Position numbers and translations under genes: made by a program
The notes under the pieces: generated by a model
Databases searched by the model: none
Seen by the model: only the letters and a program-made list of their open reading frames with translations
Told to the model about the DNA's origin: nothing
Assembly (NCBI GenBank): GCA_902610995.1
Contig: CACLXU010000006.1
Coordinates: 1 to 45,690, forward strand
Source: an uncultured SAR86 cluster bacterium
Lineage (GTDB): Bacteria > Pseudomonadota > Gammaproteobacteria > Magnimaribacterales > TMED112
Direction: 5' to 3'
Length of the DNA stretch: 45,690 nucleotides
Shown here: positions 19,175 through 28,823 of the stretch, piece after piece
Layout: every line of letters starts with the position of its first letter
Numbering within the stretch: position 1 is the first letter of the stretch

Positions 19175-20243
19175 AATCGACAATAAAATACCATATATAA
19201 ACTATTTTACCGAGGGTCTAAATATTGATATTGACCTTTTTGATGATCAGTCATTTAAATTAGACTCTTTATCAGAAGATTCTATCGTAGTCATAAGATC
19301 CACCTATAAAACTCATGGCCTAGAGGCTCCGGAATTTCTTAAACTTTTATGTTCTGTTTCAGCAGGAGAGGATCATGTAGACAAGGATCATTTAGATAAA
19401 AAATCTATTGATTATAGTTTTTCTTCAGGAGCCAACTCTTGTGCAGTTGCTGAGTATTTCTTTTCATGTCTGGCCTTATTATCAAAAAAAAGAGCATTTA
19501 AATTTCAAAAAGATAGAGTGCTTGTTGTGGGCAATGGCAATATAGGTAGTAGAATTTATAAAACGCTCAAAGAATTCAGTTTCAATGTAGACACATATGA
19601 CCCCTTCAAGGAGTCAACTATAAAAAACCTTAATCATATCGATGATTATGGTGTTATAACATTCCACATTCCTCTTACAAATAACACTGCATACCCAACA
19701 AAGGGTTTAGTCAATAAGTTATTTTTAGAAAAAATGAGAAAAAATTCATGGATTATCAATACATCAAGAGGTGGAATTGTGAACGAAGAAGACTTCATGT
19801 CACAAAATAAAGTTTCTATGATTTCGGATGTCTTTAATAACGAGCCAAATATAAATAAAGATTTCCAAAAATCATGCTATTTAAGTACACCTCACATTGC
19901 AGGTCATACCCAATTTTCACGCTATCAAATGACCAAGATGGCATTCGAGAAAATTTTTGCATTTCTTAAACTGCGAGCTCCAACTTTTAAAGGTCTAGAG
20001 TGTCCTGACCCAGAACCATTAAATATAAGACAGCTTGAATTAGATTTTAGCGATTATGGATTTCCTGTAGACCTGATCTTAAATACGTATGATCCGACTT
20101 TAGATAAATTTAAATATGCAGAATTTAAAAAATTCAGAGATAATTACCATAATAGATTGGGATTTGCACAAAAAGGAATTATTTTTAATGATCATCGATA
20201 TAAAACTCTCATTAAAAAAATAGGTTTTTGTATAAATCCGTGA
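19164..20243 (+). CDS. pdxB: Erythronate-4-phosphate dehydrogenase
   Basis: NAD-dependent D-2-hydroxyacid dehydrogenase family enzyme oxidising 4-phosphoerythronate in the DXP-dependent pyridoxal phosphate pathway. The NAD Rossmann motif is VGNGNIGSRIY; catalytic residues are the Arg in NTSRGG, the Glu in FNNEPN, and the His in STPHIAGHT. The C-terminal about 75 residues match the PdxB-specific dimerisation domain (YDPTLDKFKYAEFKKFRDNY), separating it from SerA and other relatives. Length 359 aa (E. coli 378). The ATG lies within the last codons of the acyltransferase, so the two are probably coupled although their functions look unrelated. Confidence 0.92.
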   Translation: MKIKIDNKIPYINYFTEGLNIDIDLFDDQSFKLDSLSEDSIVVIRSTYKTHGLEAPEFLKLLCSVSAGEDHVDKDHLDKKSIDYSFSSGANSCAVAEYFFSCLALLSKKRAFKFQKDRVLVVGNGNIGSRIYKTLKEFSFNVDTYDPFKESTIKNLNHIDDYGVITFHIPLTNNTAYPTKGLVNKLFLEKMRKNSWIINTSRGGIVNEEDFMSQNKVSMISDVFNNEPNINKDFQKSCYLSTPHIAGHTQFSRYQMTKMAFEKIFAFLKLRAPTFKGLECPDPEPLNIRQLELDFSDYGFPVDLILNTYDPTLDKFKYAEFKKFRDNYHNRLGFAQKGIIFNDHRYKTLIKKIGFCINP

Positions 20244-20283
20244 TCTAAGGTTGAATGATAAAAAAGTAAAATAATATGACAGA

Positions 20284-20667
20284 ATGAAAAAAATTAATAA
20301 AAACTTAACCCCTGAAGAAGAGTACGTTTTAAGGGACAAAGGAACTGAATATCCATTTTCTGGAAAATTTGATAGTTTTTATGAAGATGGTATTTATAAG
20401 TGTAAGAACTGCGGTGCGAAATTATTTAAGTCAGACTCAAAATACAATGCAGGATGTGGTTGGCCAAGTTTCTTTGAAGCAGTAAACGAGACTGCAATAA
20501 AATATGAAAAAGATAATTCAATTTTTGGAAGACCTAGGACTGAAATTTTATGTGCAAACTGTGATGGTCATCTTGGACACGTTTTTGAGGATGGGCCCAA
20601 AGAAAAAACTGGTTTAAGGTATTGCGTTAATTCAATATCATTAGATTTTGAAGAAGAGAAAAATTAA
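20284..20667 (+). CDS. msrB: Peptide-methionine (R)-S-oxide reductase
   Basis: Repairs the R epimer of methionine sulfoxide in oxidised proteins. Zinc-binding pairs are Cys40/Cys43 (CKNC) and Cys90/Cys93 (CANC); the catalytic cysteine is Cys114 in LRYCVNS; the GCGWPSF and DGHLGHVF motifs are intact. Length 127 aa, a stand-alone MsrB with no MsrA domain and no signal peptide, so cytoplasmic. It follows pdxB after 40 bases and abuts murJ directly. Confidence 0.96.
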   Translation: MKKINKNLTPEEEYVLRDKGTEYPFSGKFDSFYEDGIYKCKNCGAKLFKSDSKYNAGCGWPSFFEAVNETAIKYEKDNSIFGRPRTEILCANCDGHLGHVFEDGPKEKTGLRYCVNSISLDFEEEKN

Positions 20668-22041
20668 TTGAACATATCTAGATTTTGGAAATCATCTTTT
20701 GGGTTTTCCTTTTTTACATTTATTTCAAGAATATTTGGCTATCTTCGTGATCTTGTTTTATCGTCAAGCTTGGGAGCTAGCAATATTCATGACATTTTTG
20801 TTGTAGTTTTTCGTATACCAAATGTATTTAGGAGTTTTTTTGGGGAGGGTGCAATGTCTCAATCTCTTGTACCAAGTATTCTCGAGGCAAAGAAAAACCA
20901 AAGAAAATTCTTAAACCAAGTCTTTACTTTACTTTTCACAGTACTATCGCTTTTTGTAATAATTGTTTTATGCTTCCCTAGTTTGTTCATTGCCTTATTT
21001 GCCCCAGGCTTTTTGTCAGATGGAAATAAATTTGACAATTCAAGTTATTTCTTAAGATTAGTGTTCCCATATATTCTTTTAATTTCAGTTGTAGCATTTT
21101 TGGGTGCAATTCAAAATTCAAATAAACAATTTCAAGCTGTTGCAGCTACGCCAATAATTTTCAATATCACGTTAATTATTTTTGCTCTTTCAGTATCTGA
21201 GCTGAGTTTAACAGTAATTGGGATTTCCATACTAGTTGCAGGCTTAATGCAACTAATTCTAAATCTGTGGATTACTTTTAAATTAAACTATTTTCCAAGT
21301 CTAGATTTTAATTTTGATTTCACCCTTTTAAGCTCATTTTTTAATAGATTGCTCCCAGCAATTTTTGCTGCAGGAATTTATCAGATAAATATCCTTGTCG
21401 ATACTATCTTTGCTTCTTTCCTTACGGCTGGCAGCCCAACTTGGCTATATCTTTCAGAAAGAATAATCCAGTTGCCTTTAGGCATGTTTGGAGTAGCAGT
21501 TGCGGTTGTTTCCTTGCCCAATATTTCTGAATTTTTTCAGAAAAAAAATTATGACGCATTAAGAGCTAATATATTTCAGGGATTTTCTGCGGTCATTTTA
21601 GTTGGCTTTGCTTCATTAGTAGGGCTCTTTCTTCTTTCTGAATTAATTGTTTTTCTTTTATTTGAACGGGGGCAATTTACTAGCTTTGATACAATTCAAA
21701 CATCAAAAAGTTTGCTTGCTTACGCATTTGGATTGCCGTTTTTAATGTCGAATAAATTCTTCAATACTATTTATTTTGCTATGTCAAAGACATCTATGGT
21801 CTTGAAATTAGGCCTAGTTTCATTGTTTATAAACATATTGCTAAACTATTTTTTTGTTTATGTTTTAGAATTAAATCATGTAGGAATTGCACTAGCCACA
21901 AGTTTTAGTGCTATTGCAATATATCTAATATCATTATTTTGGCTAAATAAAAATGACCTTTTTAATGGAAGAGGAAAAATTCTGTCATATATTTTTGCAC
22001 TTTTAGGCTTACTAATAATGATTTTTACAATAAATATATAA
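20668..22041 (+). CDS. murJ: Lipid II flippase MurJ
   Basis: Polytopic inner-membrane protein of the MOP superfamily that flips lipid II for peptidoglycan synthesis. The N-terminus shows the family pattern: SRIFGYLRDLVLSSSLG, FRIPNVFRSFFGEGAMSQSLVPS. The mid segment LPLGMFGVAVAVVSLP and the FERGQFTSFDT motif are also characteristic. At 457 aa it is about 50 residues shorter than E. coli MurJ (511), so the last helices may be reduced. The start is TTG immediately after the msrB stop, and ribF begins immediately after its stop. Confidence 0.95.
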   Translation: MNISRFWKSSFGFSFFTFISRIFGYLRDLVLSSSLGASNIHDIFVVVFRIPNVFRSFFGEGAMSQSLVPSILEAKKNQRKFLNQVFTLLFTVLSLFVIIVLCFPSLFIALFAPGFLSDGNKFDNSSYFLRLVFPYILLISVVAFLGAIQNSNKQFQAVAATPIIFNITLIIFALSVSELSLTVIGISILVAGLMQLILNLWITFKLNYFPSLDFNFDFTLLSSFFNRLLPAIFAAGIYQINILVDTIFASFLTAGSPTWLYLSERIIQLPLGMFGVAVAVVSLPNISEFFQKKNYDALRANIFQGFSAVILVGFASLVGLFLLSELIVFLLFERGQFTSFDTIQTSKSLLAYAFGLPFLMSNKFFNTIYFAMSKTSMVLKLGLVSLFINILLNYFFVYVLELNHVGIALATSFSAIAIYLISLFWLNKNDLFNGRGKILSYIFALLGLLIMIFTINI

Positions 22042-22920
22042 ATGAATAAATATGTAACAACAATTGGGAATTTTGATGGTGTACATTTAGGACATCAAGC
22101 AATACTTAGGCTTATCAAAGAAAAAGCAAAAAAATATAAATGCCATTCAAAATTAATAACATTTAATCCATATCCATTTGAATATTTTGATAGCACCAAG
22201 CTCAGAATTAGCTCAGATTACGATAAAGATAATATTCTAGACAGTATGGGTATTGATTCGAGGGTATATTGCGAATTCAATGAGCATTTCAAAGATCTAA
22301 GCGCAGAGGAGTTTTTTAATGGTTACTTAAGAACAGATAGTATATGCATAGTGGTTGGTAAGGATTTTCGTTTCGGAAAAGATAGGCAGTCAGGCATTAG
22401 CGATCTTAGGAAATTTTGTGACAAAAGTTCAATTGAATTTTATGTTTTCGAAGATTTTCTAGTTGAATCAGAAAGAGTAAGCAGCTCACAAATAAGACTT
22501 CTTCTTAAAAATAGTGAATTTAAAAAAGTAAAAGCACTTTTAGGAAGGTCATATAAGATTTCAGGAAAGGTAAATACTGGCATGAAAGTAGGAAGAACAA
22601 TCCAGACACCTACTGCTAATGTGCAAATTGATGACCAACAGTTTTGTTTTTCAGGAGTTTTTTTATGTAAGGCAGCTTTAAAAAATAAAACGTATTATGG
22701 AATTGCAAATTTTGGCCCAAAGCCTTCATTTGACGATTATAAACACTCTTTAGAAGTTAATCTTTTTAATTTTAATGATAATATTTATGGAGAAATACTT
22801 ACTGTTGAATTTTTGCATAAAATCAGAGAACAAATAAAATTTTCATCTATTGATGATTTAAAATCGCAAATCAAAAACGATCAAGAACTAGCAAAAGATT
22901 TAATTAAAAACTATGAGTGA
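22042..22920 (+). CDS. ribF: Bifunctional riboflavin kinase / FAD synthetase
   Basis: Makes FMN from riboflavin and FAD from FMN in the cytoplasm. The N-terminal FAD synthetase (nucleotidyltransferase) domain has TIGNFDGVHLGHQ, VGKDFRFGKDRQ and the ESERVSSSQIRLLL segment; the C-terminal flavokinase domain (about 170-290) has the conserved TPTANVQ motif. At 292 aa it is slightly short, because the N-terminus begins only seven residues before GNFDG. It lies between murJ and ileS, the usual position in gammaproteobacteria. FAD made here would serve SdhA, Lpd and the DadA-like enzyme. Confidence 0.96.
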   Translation: MNKYVTTIGNFDGVHLGHQAILRLIKEKAKKYKCHSKLITFNPYPFEYFDSTKLRISSDYDKDNILDSMGIDSRVYCEFNEHFKDLSAEEFFNGYLRTDSICIVVGKDFRFGKDRQSGISDLRKFCDKSSIEFYVFEDFLVESERVSSSQIRLLLKNSEFKKVKALLGRSYKISGKVNTGMKVGRTIQTPTANVQIDDQQFCFSGVFLCKAALKNKTYYGIANFGPKPSFDDYKHSLEVNLFNFNDNIYGEILTVEFLHKIREQIKFSSIDDLKSQIKNDQELAKDLIKNYE

Positions 22921-25651
22921 GAAAAAAGACTTAAAGCTAAATTTGCCGCACACTAAGATTCCAATGAAAGCGGCACTAAATCAAAGAGAACCAGAATTCA
23001 TGCAAATTTGGAAAGATAGAAAGCTATACCAAAAAATTAGGCAACATAAGAAAAGCAAAGAAAAATTTCACTTGCACGATGGACCTCCTTATGCAAATGG
23101 TCAAATTCACTTGGGTCATGCTGTAAATAAAGTTCTTAAAGATATTGTAATGAAGTCAAAATCATTATCTGGATACGATGCACCCTATATTCCAGGATGG
23201 GATTGCCATGGACTTCCTATTGAGCACCAAGTAGAAAAAAAACTTGGTAAAAAAAGAAGGGAAATTTCTCAAAAAGATTTTCGAAGCCTGTGTAGAAGTT
23301 ATGCAGAAAAACAAATTGAAATTCAGAAAAATGATTTTATCAGACTTGGCGTTTTTGGTGATTGGGAAAAAAGATATGCAAGCCTTGATAAAACTTTTGA
23401 GGGTAATGCAATAAATGGTTTTGCAAGAATTTTTCATAATGGCCATGTAGAAAAAGGTTTTAAACCTGTGCATTGGTGTCCAGAATGTGGATCGTCTTTG
23501 GCAGAAGCCGAAGTTGAATATTTAGACAAAGATTCAATAGCAATTGATGTTAAATTCGAATTTGATAAGAAGAGTAAAGAAAAGTTAATAAACAGATTTA
23601 ATTTAGAAAAAAATAAGAACATCTCATTAATCATTTGGACAACAACACCTTGGACCATACCTGGAAATCAGGCAGTATGCTGTAACCCTGAAATAGAGTA
23701 TTTGATTCTTAGCTATGAAAATGAGTACATCTTAATTGCTTCAGAACTTAAAGAAGACTGTCTAAAGAGGTGGGCTGGCAATGCTTATGAATCTACAAGC
23801 CAAACTCTGAAAGGATCTGACTTAGAAAATTTGAAATTATTGCATCCCTTGTATGGCAGAGAAACTCCTATACTTTTTGGAGCTCATGTTACGACCGAGT
23901 CAGGTACTGGTTTTGTTCATACAGCTCCAGCTCACGGTGTTGATGATTTTAATGTCTGCACAAATGAAAATATTGAAGTTGTAAACCCAATATCTATGAA
24001 CAATTGTTTTAAGGAAGATGTTGGAATATTTTCAGGCACGCATGTGAGAAAAGTTGATCCTCTTGTTTTAGAGGAACTTGAAAAGAAAAACTGTCTAATC
24101 CACTCAGAAAATTACCACCATAGCTATCCCCACTGCTGGAGGCATAAGACGCCACTAATTTTTATGGCAACTCCTCAATGGTTTATTTCAATGACAAAAT
24201 CTGGACTTATAGATGGAGCAAACAGAGCCATTCAAGATGTTAAATTTATCCCTGAATGGGGGAAGGAAAGAATGGAAATTATGTTAAAGGATAGGCCTGA
24301 TTGGTGCATCTCTAGACAGAGAGATTGGGGAATACCAATACCATTATTCTTTGAGAGCGAGTCTGGAGAACTGCACCCAGAGCAAAATGAAATTTTTAAT
24401 AAAGCATCAGAAGCAATAAAGAAAACAGGAATTGATTCTTGGAAAAATTTAGAGCTAGGTGTTGACGACAAGGGTTTTGAAAAGTCTAAAGATATCTTTG
24501 ATGTATGGTTTGATTCTGGTATTACACATTATTGTGTTATGGACGAGCGTTTTGGGTCTAATACTCAAGCTGATTTATATCTTGAAGGAAGTGACCAGCA
24601 CAGAGGATGGTTTCAGTCATCTTTGCTTACATCAATAGCCATGAAAGGAACCTCTCCATTTAAATCTGTCTTAACACATGGTTTTGTTGTTGACGATTCA
24701 GGAAGAAAAATGTCTAAGTCCATAGGAAATGTCGTAGATCCAAAAGATATTATTCAAAACTCTGGAGCAGATATCCTAAGGTTTTGGATTGCTTCTACAG
24801 ATTTTCGTGGGGAAATGGCTTTCTCAAAAGACATTTTTGATCGATCAATAGACGGTTTTAGAAGAATAAGAAATACTATGAGGTTTATGGTCTCAAATCT
24901 ATATGATTTTGACCATAAGTTTGAAGAAAAAAATCTACTTTACCTTGACAGAATACTTCTAAATAAAACAAAGGAACTTCAAGAGGAAATTCAAAAATGT
25001 TACGAGGAATATAATTTTCACTTAATAATTTCGAAAATCTTAAATTTCTGTGTAAATGACTTGGGTGGACTTTATCTGGATGTGATTAAAGACAGATTAT
25101 ATACAATGAAGCCGAACTCTTTGGGACGAAAGTCTGCTCAATATACACTAGATAAAATTTTGAATACCTTGCTCAAAGCCATTAGTCCAATCTTATCTTT
25201 TACTGCATTTGAGTTTTATGAAGACATGTTCCCTGGAAAAGGGCATGAAATTTTCCTTGCTGAGTGGGACAACTATTCTACCAATGTAACAATAGAAGAA
25301 ACTGACATATTTGAGGAGTTAGAGAGCTTGAGAGACAGAGTTTATCAAGAGGTTGAAAGAAAAAGAGAGATTGGTGAGATTAAAAATGCATTAGACTCTT
25401 CAATAGAAATTACTCTGACAAGTGATATTTTTGAAAAGATTAAGCCTTTTGCAGATGAGTTTAATAAGTTTCTTATTTGCTCGAATTGCGAAATTAACCT
25501 TGGAAAGAAAGAAAATATAGAGGTCGTGAAGTCTAATCTTGAAAAATGTTCTAGGTGCTGGCACAAAGTAGAGGAACTAAATGATAGTGATATTTGTCCA
25601 AGATGTGAGTCAAATATAAGTGGTGCTGGAGAGGATAGGAGTTCATTCTAG
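22913..25651 (+). CDS. ileS: Isoleucyl-tRNA synthetase
   Basis: Class I synthetase charging tRNA-Ile, with an editing domain against valine. The HIGH motif is HLGH in GPPYANGQIHLGHAVNK; the KMSKS motif is GRKMSKSIGN near residue 600; the editing-domain segment TTTPWTIPGN and the WCISRQRDWGIPIP motif are present. A C-terminal zinc finger (CSRCWHK and CPRCESN) places it in the bacterial IleS class. Length 912 aa (E. coli 938). The ATG overlaps ribF by eight bases, and lspA begins directly after the stop. Confidence 0.98.
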   Translation: MSEKKDLKLNLPHTKIPMKAALNQREPEFMQIWKDRKLYQKIRQHKKSKEKFHLHDGPPYANGQIHLGHAVNKVLKDIVMKSKSLSGYDAPYIPGWDCHGLPIEHQVEKKLGKKRREISQKDFRSLCRSYAEKQIEIQKNDFIRLGVFGDWEKRYASLDKTFEGNAINGFARIFHNGHVEKGFKPVHWCPECGSSLAEAEVEYLDKDSIAIDVKFEFDKKSKEKLINRFNLEKNKNISLIIWTTTPWTIPGNQAVCCNPEIEYLILSYENEYILIASELKEDCLKRWAGNAYESTSQTLKGSDLENLKLLHPLYGRETPILFGAHVTTESGTGFVHTAPAHGVDDFNVCTNENIEVVNPISMNNCFKEDVGIFSGTHVRKVDPLVLEELEKKNCLIHSENYHHSYPHCWRHKTPLIFMATPQWFISMTKSGLIDGANRAIQDVKFIPEWGKERMEIMLKDRPDWCISRQRDWGIPIPLFFESESGELHPEQNEIFNKASEAIKKTGIDSWKNLELGVDDKGFEKSKDIFDVWFDSGITHYCVMDERFGSNTQADLYLEGSDQHRGWFQSSLLTSIAMKGTSPFKSVLTHGFVVDDSGRKMSKSIGNVVDPKDIIQNSGADILRFWIASTDFRGEMAFSKDIFDRSIDGFRRIRNTMRFMVSNLYDFDHKFEEKNLLYLDRILLNKTKELQEEIQKCYEEYNFHLIISKILNFCVNDLGGLYLDVIKDRLYTMKPNSLGRKSAQYTLDKILNTLLKAISPILSFTAFEFYEDMFPGKGHEIFLAEWDNYSTNVTIEETDIFEELESLRDRVYQEVERKREIGEIKNALDSSIEITLTSDIFEKIKPFADEFNKFLICSNCEINLGKKENIEVVKSNLEKCSRCWHKVEELNDSDICPRCESNISGAGEDRSSF

Positions 25652-26101
25652 TTGAAGTATATCGTCCTTTTTTTATTTTTATTATTTCTTGATCTATTCT
25701 CGAAATATTATGTTTTGAATTTCATCTCTGACTCCATGACTCTTATACCATTTATTGACCTTTTGGTTACTAGCAATACAGGCATTGCATTTAGCCTATT
25801 TAGTTCATCTGATCAGACAATTAAAATTATCTTAATATTAGTAACATCTTTGGCACTCCTTTTCCTAGGTAATGAATTTAGGAATGCTCAGTCATCGACC
25901 TATAAATACGCGCTTACTTTGATAATTTCTGGAGGCTTTGGAAACCTTTTTGAAAGAATCCTGAGAGGGGAAGTGACTGACTTCTTGCACCTAAGAATTG
26001 AAAAGTTTTCTTTTTTTGTATTTAATTTAGCTGACCTTTTTATAACCCTGGGCGCTATTGTAATATTTATTCAATGGATAAGACTTCGAAAAATAAAATA
26101 A
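25652..26101 (+). CDS. lspA: Lipoprotein signal peptidase
   Basis: Inner-membrane aspartyl protease (signal peptidase II) that cleaves signal peptides from prolipoproteins such as BamB in this window. It has four transmembrane helices. Conserved segments are NTGIAFSL, ISGGFGNLFERILRGEVTDFL and FNLADLFI, containing the two catalytic aspartates. Length 149 aa (E. coli 164). The start is TTG, abutting ileS. fkpB, which commonly separates lspA from ispH in relatives, is absent; the two genes overlap by 28 bases instead. Confidence 0.96.
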   Translation: MKYIVLFLFLLFLDLFSKYYVLNFISDSMTLIPFIDLLVTSNTGIAFSLFSSSDQTIKIILILVTSLALLFLGNEFRNAQSSTYKYALTLIISGGFGNLFERILRGEVTDFLHLRIEKFSFFVFNLADLFITLGAIVIFIQWIRLRKIK

Positions 26102-27033
26102 AAAAAGAAATCCTTCTAGCTAACCCTAGAGGATTCTGTGCAGGGGTGGAGAGAGCAATAGAAATTGTTGAGAAATCACTTGAAAAATATGATTGTCCTG
26201 TTTTTGTAAGACATCATGTAGTCCATAATAAAAAGGTTGTGGAAAACCTTGAGTCAAAAGGTGTAACCTTCGTAAAAGAGGTTGACGAGATTCCTGATGA
26301 GTCAATTGCAATATTCAGCGCACATGGAGTGCCTGAAGATGTTGAAATTAGTGCAAATTCAAGAAACTTTAAGTATTTTGATGCTACCTGTCCACTTGTA
26401 ACAAAAGTGCATCTAGAAGTAAAAAAACACGCTAAACTGGGAAGAGATATAATCTTGATTGGACATAAAGGGCACCCCGAAGTTGTGGGAACATTGGGAA
26501 GACATCCTAAACACAGCAATACAAAAATTATATTAGTCGAGACTGAAAATGATGTTAAGAGTTTAAATGTAAATGGTGAAAAATTAGCGTTTGTCACTCA
26601 AACGACTCTCTCAGTAGATGAAACAAAGGAAATAATATCTGCTCTAAAAAAGAAATTTCCAAAAATTGTTGGCCCAAATGCAGACGACATCTGTTATGCA
26701 ACACAAAATCGGCAGGATGCTGTGAAACAACTTTCTTTAGAGTCAGATTTAGTAATTGTAATTGGATCAAAAAGCAGCTCAAACTCGAATAGGTTAAAAG
26801 AGCTTGCAGAAAAGTGTGGTACAGCCTCGTGTCTTATCGATGGATATGAGGATTTCAATACTAATCTGCTTGAAGATAAAAAAGTAGTAGGAATTACTGC
26901 AGGAGCCTCTGCCCCAGAATACATTGTCGATGAATTAATTGCATTCCTCTCAAAATTTGATTTTAAAGATGTAAGAAATCTATCGAAAAATAATGAAAAT
27001 GTTAATTTTAAACTACCAAGGGAACTTCAATAA
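26074..27033 (+). CDS. ispH: 4-hydroxy-3-methylbut-2-enyl diphosphate reductase (MEP pathway)
   Basis: Final enzyme of the MEP pathway, reducing HMBPP to IPP and DMAPP with a [4Fe-4S] cluster. The ligands are Cys22 (GFCAGV), Cys106 (DATCPLV) and Cys207 (DICYATQ), matching E. coli Cys12, Cys96 and Cys197 with a constant offset. Length 319 aa. The N-terminal ten residues before EILLANPRG are lysine-rich and extra relative to E. coli. ATG 26074, inside the end of lspA, is the only canonical start that includes the conserved region. The stop overlaps the next gene by one base. Confidence 0.97.
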   Translation: MDKTSKNKIKKEILLANPRGFCAGVERAIEIVEKSLEKYDCPVFVRHHVVHNKKVVENLESKGVTFVKEVDEIPDESIAIFSAHGVPEDVEISANSRNFKYFDATCPLVTKVHLEVKKHAKLGRDIILIGHKGHPEVVGTLGRHPKHSNTKIILVETENDVKSLNVNGEKLAFVTQTTLSVDETKEIISALKKKFPKIVGPNADDICYATQNRQDAVKQLSLESDLVIVIGSKSSSNSNRLKELAEKCGTASCLIDGYEDFNTNLLEDKKVVGITAGASAPEYIVDELIAFLSKFDFKDVRNLSKNNENVNFKLPRELQ

Positions 27034-28262
27034 TGGAAAAGATCGCTGTTATTGGGGCAGGAATACTTGGGGTTAATACAGCATATTTTTTATCGAAAGC
27101 TGGATATGAAGTCACTGTATTTGATTCGGAAAGATATGCTGGCATGGAAACTAGCTTTTCTAATGCCGGTCAAATCAGTGCTTGTAATGCTGAAACCTGG
27201 ACTACATGGAAAAATATCTCCTCCGGAATAAAGTGGATGTTTAGGGATGATGCGCCGCTTAAATTTAATCCATTGCCAAATATTCTTGATCCATATGAAA
27301 CATATCTGAGGTATAAATGGTGTTCACACTTTTTTTTAACTTCTTTAAATGGTAGTCAAAAAATAAATTCAGAAAAAGGTTTTGAGATTTCCTTAAGATC
27401 AAGAGAACTTTATTTAAAAATTGTTGAGGAGGAGGGATTAGATTTTGATTTTCTTCAGAGAGGTATATTGCAAATTGTGGAATCAGAATCTCAACTTGAT
27501 GAACTTTATGCTAAAAAAAATTGGATCGAGAATATGGGAATAGAATGGGACTGCCTTGATAAAGAGGGAGTTTACAAAGTTGAACCAGCTCTTAAAGGAA
27601 ATGAATCAATTGTTGGGGGAGTCTTTACAAAATCCGATGCCTCTGGGGATATACACAAATTCTGTGTTGCACTCTCGAAGAATCTCAGAAAAAAATATGG
27701 AGTAACTTTTAAATTTTCAGAAAAAGTTAAAGATATTAGTGGAAATAGTAATCCTTATGTTGTCACGGAAATTGATCAATACCCATTTGATAAAGTTGTG
27801 ATTTGCGCAGGTGTGCAGTCACAGTTTTTTAGCAATAAGTTTAAAGATGGCTTAATTATTTATCCTGTAAAAGGATATTCGATAACGATTGATTTAGCAG
27901 ATAGCAAGTCAATAAGTTCTGCTCCCGTAGTGTCTGTAAAAGACGATACAAAAAAAATAGCATGTTCAAGAATTGGAAATCGGTTACGAGTTGCTGGAAC
28001 TGCCGAATTGGGTGGCTTTAATAAAGATATAAGACATGCAAGAATTCAGCCACTAGTTGAGTGGACAAAAAAAAGATTTCCCTCTGTAGAAACAGAAAAC
28101 TTTCTTCCCTGGGCTGGTTTAAGGCCAATGACATCAACAATGATGCCAGTTATTGGGCGATCAAAAAAGGAAAATATTTTCTATAATACAGGCCATGGAC
28201 ACTTGGGTTGGACTATGGGAGCTTATTCAGGAAAACTAATAACTGATATCATCAGAAGTTAA
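27033..28262 (+). CDS. dadA: FAD-dependent D-amino acid dehydrogenase (DadA-like)
   Basis: DAO-superfamily flavoprotein, probably oxidising D-amino acids such as D-alanine to 2-oxoacids with electrons passing to the respiratory chain. The N-terminal FAD motif is IGAGILGVNTAYFLSKAG; the DadA-specific ETSFSNAGQIS follows; the C-terminal segment PWAGLRPMTSTMMPVIGRS and the GHGHLGWTMGAYSG substrate/FAD motif are conserved. Length 409 aa (E. coli DadA 432). Substrate is uncertain; glycine-oxidase-like relatives are the main alternative. It overlaps ispH by one base and lies just before ampD, so a link to D-amino acids from cell-wall turnover is possible but inferred. Confidence 0.85.
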   Translation: MEKIAVIGAGILGVNTAYFLSKAGYEVTVFDSERYAGMETSFSNAGQISACNAETWTTWKNISSGIKWMFRDDAPLKFNPLPNILDPYETYLRYKWCSHFFLTSLNGSQKINSEKGFEISLRSRELYLKIVEEEGLDFDFLQRGILQIVESESQLDELYAKKNWIENMGIEWDCLDKEGVYKVEPALKGNESIVGGVFTKSDASGDIHKFCVALSKNLRKKYGVTFKFSEKVKDISGNSNPYVVTEIDQYPFDKVVICAGVQSQFFSNKFKDGLIIYPVKGYSITIDLADSKSISSAPVVSVKDDTKKIACSRIGNRLRVAGTAELGGFNKDIRHARIQPLVEWTKKRFPSVETENFLPWAGLRPMTSTMMPVIGRSKKENIFYNTGHGHLGWTMGAYSGKLITDIIRS

Positions 28263-28298
28263 TTCGTATCTCAAAGTCAGACAGTTTAAAATCTTTAA

Positions 28299-28823
28299 AT
28301 GGAAATAGTTAACCACTTATTATCAAATGCAATATTTGTAAAATCACCTAATTTCTCTGACAGAACGATGCCAGCTGAAATAATCATCCTTCATTGTATT
28401 AGCTTACCTGAGGGCGACTATGGAAATAATAATGTCAGAGATCTATTTCTTAATAGACTCAATCTGAATTCTCATGAAACATTTATGAGTTTAAAAAATG
28501 TTTCAGTATCTTCACATTTATTTATTAAGAGAACTGGAGAAATAATTCAGTTTGTACCCTTTGATAAAGTAGCATGGCATGCTGGTGTATCAGATTACCG
28601 TGGCAGAAATGACTGCAACGAATTTTCAATTGGAATTGAATTGGAGGGAACAATAAAAGATTATTTCGAAGATATACAATATGAAAAGTTAAATGAAATA
28701 ATTTGTTGTCTAAGGAAAGAGTATAGACAAATGGAAGTTGTAGGTCATAAAGACGTTGCACCATCAAGAAAGCTTGATCCTGGAGAAAAGTTTGATTGGG
28801 AGAGGTTAAATGTTGTTAAGTAG
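28299..28823 (+). CDS. ampD: 1,6-anhydro-N-acetylmuramyl-L-alanine amidase AmpD
   Basis: Cytoplasmic zinc amidase that cleaves the peptide from anhydro-muropeptides during peptidoglycan recycling. Zinc ligands His32 (IILHCIS), His150 (VVGHKDVAP) and Asp160 (KLDPG) and the catalytic Glu114 (IGIELEG) and Lys158 correspond to the known AmpD set (His34, His154, Asp164, Glu116, Lys162). No signal peptide is seen, which separates it from periplasmic AmiD. Length 174 aa (E. coli 183). Its end overlaps the AmpG-like permease gene by 14 bases, fitting a joint recycling role. Confidence 0.95.
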   Translation: MEIVNHLLSNAIFVKSPNFSDRTMPAEIIILHCISLPEGDYGNNNVRDLFLNRLNLNSHETFMSLKNVSVSSHLFIKRTGEIIQFVPFDKVAWHAGVSDYRGRNDCNEFSIGIELEGTIKDYFEDIQYEKLNEIICCLRKEYRQMEVVGHKDVAPSRKLDPGEKFDWERLNVVK

